From Pelargonium cotyledonis (taxonomy: Eukaryota > Streptophyta > Magnoliopsida > Geraniales > Geraniaceae), in contig JAYMTA010000990.1 of NCBI GenBank assembly GCA_036897625.1, forward strand, positions 1 through 22,562: DNA of 22,562 nt, written 5' to 3'. This document shows, piece after piece, positions 20,801 through 22,562 of this stretch (its first letter is position 1; the number at the start of each line of letters is the position of its first letter). The notes under the pieces are model-generated. The model saw nothing but the letters and a program-made list of their open reading frames with translations, was not told where the DNA came from and did not search any database. Position numbers and translations under genes: made by a program.

Positions 20801-21502
20801 ATTTTCCTCGAAATCAAAACCAATAATTTTGGGACGGGGAAGTATTTATTTATATATGTATATATTCAAAATAATTACCAAATGTATGTTCACAAATTGT
20901 AGGAACTCTCTTTTGTGCCATAATTACCAAATGATGTACACTAGAGCATGAGTTCATTATTTTTAGGTTGGAAAACTAGTTTTGAGAATATAATGTGTAT
21001 CAACATATTTGAGGTGCTGGTAAATCAGTTTTGCTAGCTTAGCGATTTCCGGGTTTGTCATTATTTTGAGTAATTAGTGCCATAATTATTAATTGCATTA
21101 TCGATTTATTGTACTTCCAGAACTTCTGCATTCAGCACGCCAGTCTTCACATCTGATGAAGTATACGGGAAGATACTTGATCTACAAGACAAGGTATAAC
21201 GTCAATTCTCTTCCTGTTTTCAAAATTAGCGGGTCAGTTCTACAAAAAGAGTCGTTGCATTCTTCCATTGATGTCTTTCTTTCGTATTGGTGTAGGTCGC
21301 TAGTGTCAATAGAATTCCCAAGCCAAAGCCGAAAGTTGAGAAACCTGTGAAGAACGAAACTGAGAGCAATGCCAAGGATAAAGACGACGCATCATCAACA
21401 ACTGAAGAGAAGGAGAAAGCAGCCGAGGATTCAGCTGAAACAGTAGAGAAAGCAGCAGACGATGACACAGTCGAGGAGCAGGTTGGGCACGATGAGTTAT
21501 GA
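14819..21502 (+). CDS. HSP70-17: ER-lumenal HSP70 (HSP70-17/HYOU1-GRP170 type), 885 aa, 14 coding exons
   Basis: Exons: 14819-15580, 16167-16399, 16932-17091, 17857-18102, 18218-18354, 18476-18788, 18948-19109, 19488-19562, 19665-19765, 19894-19963, 20384-20440, 20528-20589, 21121-21193, 21296-21502. They sum to 2658 bp and all phases match; intron 9 needs a GC donor. Residues 1-~24 are a signal peptide and the protein ends in HDEL (882-885), so it should reside in the ER lumen. The ATPase domain shows SIDLGSEWVKVAV (~28-40), FYDMGATST (~227) and LIGGATRVPKLQ (~374-385). The substrate-binding part has an expanded acidic/Ser/Thr-rich loop (~565-605) with several N-glycosylation sequons (NLT, NST, NTT, NDS), as in GRP170-like chaperones. 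A long alpha-helical domain and an acidic tail follow. By family it helps fold secretory proteins and acts as nucleotide-exchange partner of BiP. Arabidopsis HSP70-17 has nearly the same length. Confidence 0.96.
19766..19893 (+). other. GC-AG intron (HSP70 intron 9)
   Basis: Exon 9 must end at 19765 (TTCAG|GCATGT) and exon 10 must start at 19894 (GGTACAG|GTTAAAAG) to keep the conserved reading DPIFFRLKELTARP. The only nearby GT (19770-19771) would shift the frame to VKRAYCKT. CAG|GC is the usual form of the minor GC-AG class, which is spliced by the normal U2 machinery. Confidence 0.85.
20607..20844. mobile_element. Stowaway/mariner-like MITE in HSP70 intron 12
   Basis: The left end is CTCTCTCTGTCTTAAAATA (20612-20630) followed by AGTGACA. 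The right end is TAATTTTGGGACGGGGAAG (20824-20842), whose complement matches the left with a few mismatches and one gap. These are the familiar CTCCCTCYGTCCCAAAATAAGTG-type termini of plant Stowaway/mariner-like MITEs. A TA lies at each boundary, and a longer TTATTTA occurs on both sides. At ~235 bp it carries no coding capacity. It sits in the 531-bp intron 20590-21120 and is degraded but recognisable. Confidence 0.75.
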
Positions 21503-21880
21503 TGCAATGAAAACGAAAAGCAGTTGTGTTTCTATAAATTTAGGAAGTCTGGATAGGGGAAATAGTAGAAGATTGGGATATGGATAGTGAGAAGAAAGAG
21601 AGTAGAGAATGTTGATGGGGAAGAACTACCAAGCAACAATTTTGAAAGTTTGATAGTGTTAGTGCCTCCAGTTGCGCTACTTACTTTTTATGGCATTTTT
21701 GGATAAATTTTGTTATCTCATAGTACTTAGATTGTTGTATCATGTTGATGAAAAAAAATATAGTTTCCTTTTTCATCTGATATGGTTAATTATGAATCGG
21801 CGTTTTTTCCATATACTCTCATATATCCATGTGCATGCACATGTTATCGCACTATGTCTCTGTTCAGCATCAGGTCAAAG
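21503..21880 (+). other. HSP70 3' UTR and terminator region
   Basis: Non-coding sequence after the HSP70 stop (TGA 21500-21502). A purine-rich stretch to about 21620 gives way to T-rich sequence. No perfect AATAAA could be picked as the polyadenylation signal with confidence. Nothing else is recognisable. Confidence 0.5.
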
Positions 21881-22015
21881 TTCATGAACTCGTAAAGTCA
21901 ACGCCCATATCAATCTCTCTCATGAACCAGAGTTCCAATGGTTACCCAGTTGAAAAAATCTGTCAGGCCTTAGGTTTCCATCCGAGCTTTCTGACTAGCG
22001 GCGCCTAAAATTGCT

Positions 22016-22243
22016 GTAAGTCTCTAATCTTTCAGGTCCATTATCACTGCACGACAGTTGCTTGATAAAATGGCTCACTGAAACTTGCTTTCTTGAATTG
22101 CCATTATTTTCATTTCTAGCTGATAAATAGTTGGATATTGGAGTTCATAGCAAAACTTGAAACCTAGGAGAGACAAAAAAATTCCTAATTGTGCTTTGCA
22201 AGTATTGATCTTGATTCTTGAATGTGTTGATCTTCTTTTTCAG
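22016..22243 (+). other. Possible 5' UTR intron of the terminal F-box gene
   Basis: A donor TTGCT|GTAAGT (GT at 22016-22017) and an acceptor TTCTTTTTCAG (AG at 22242-22243) bracket AT-rich DNA ending 18 bp before the F-box ATG. The stretch 21881-22015 would then be 5' leader or promoter. Inferred from motifs only. Confidence 0.4.
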
Positions 22244-22261
22244 TGTCTATTGATATCATTT

Positions 22262-22562
22262 ATGGATCAATCCAATCCGGTTTTGGACAAGAATGGTTTT
22301 GTGTTCGATGCCTTGAAAAGGTTGCCAGCAAAATCTTTGATCCGGTTCATGTGCGTTTCCAAATCTTGGTGTCACTTGATCAGCAAAGATCCGTCTTTCA
22401 CATACCTCCATCTCCAGTTCCAGAAATCTTCCTAGTCTCTCAGTGCTCTTCTTTTTATTCCCAACGGGCAGCAACGTAATCGTGTAAAGCAAGCAACACT
22501 AGAATACTTGTCCTTGGAAACATCCGAGCACAAGAAAATGAAATCTCCATGGAAGAGGCCAT
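22262..22562 (+). pseudogene. 5' part of a second F-box gene, interrupted by an in-frame TAG (runs off window)
   Basis: From ATG 22262 (MDQSNPVLDKNGFVFDAL) the frame encodes the second half of an F-box: LKRLPAKSLIRFMCVSKSW, then LISKDPSFTYLHLQ. The usual leading LPxDLV part is replaced by NGFVFDAL. A TAG at 22433-22435 stops the frame after 57 codons. The very same frame then stays open for 42 codons to the window edge and reads like an FBA-type continuation (SLSALLFIPNGQQ). One base change is enough to explain the break, so this is either a young pseudogene, an allele carrying a nonsense mutation, or a sequencing error. A short intron hiding the TAG is not obvious. It is unrelated in detail to the F-box gene at 2989-4257. 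Confidence 0.7.

Noticed and set aside
1-22562. tRNA, rRNA, CRISPR-like arrays, viral sequence or large retrotransposon
   Set aside because: No cloverleaf candidates, rRNA signatures, regularly spaced repeats, LTR pairs or polymerase/gag-type reading frames were seen by eye; the apparent transposase homology is confined to the SWIM gene.

Overview
This is a stretch of nuclear DNA from a flowering plant, almost certainly a eudicot. The protein families are plant-specific (CC-NB-ARC-LRR immune receptors, FBA-type F-box proteins, a SWIM-finger protein of the At1g60560 type, an ER-lumenal HSP70 of the HSP70-17 type). Genes are split by AT-rich GT-AG introns and intergenic DNA is AT-rich. The species cannot be named from the sequence alone. 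All exon joins below were worked out by eye from splice sites and reading-frame continuity.

Left part (1-9,340) is a small resistance-gene cluster. It opens inside the LRR region of a CNL gene (1-1543) broken by a 2-bp frameshifting deletion. Then come AT-rich DNA with repeats, an F-box gene on the minus strand (2989-4257), and an intact intronless CNL gene of 1185 codons (5028-8585). The broken and intact CNL genes are close tandem duplicates: position 1 pairs with 7014, and a short piece of 3' flank is also shared (about 1660-1755 with 9241-9338). The F-box and intact CNL genes are head to head, with three TGGGCT elements between them and a chain of tiny upstream ORFs in the presumed CNL leader.

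Middle part (9,421-13,960, minus strand) is a five-coding-exon gene for a 937-residue protein. It has an N-terminal Cys/His cluster, a MULE-transposase-like core with a plausible D-D-E set, a SWIM zinc finger and a long, probably disordered, acidic/Ser-rich tail. It looks like a domesticated Mutator-type transposase. A 5' UTR intron carries an internal duplicated repeat.

Right part (about 14,280-21,502, plus strand) is a 14-coding-exon gene for an 885-residue HSP70-17/HYOU1-like chaperone with signal peptide and C-terminal HDEL. It shares a short divergent promoter region with the SWIM gene; that region holds a G-box inside an imperfect palindrome, which would suit ER-stress bZIP factors. One of its introns appears to be GC-AG, and another contains a Stowaway-like MITE. 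The window ends in the start of a second F-box gene (22262 onward) whose frame is interrupted by one TAG, after which the same frame stays open to the window edge.

No wholly new system was found. The strongest items are the frameshifted CNL duplicate, the kinase-2 Asp-to-Asn change in the intact CNL, the uORF chain, the transposase-derived SWIM gene, the shared promoter of the SWIM and chaperone genes, the GC-AG intron, and the in-frame stop in the terminal F-box gene.
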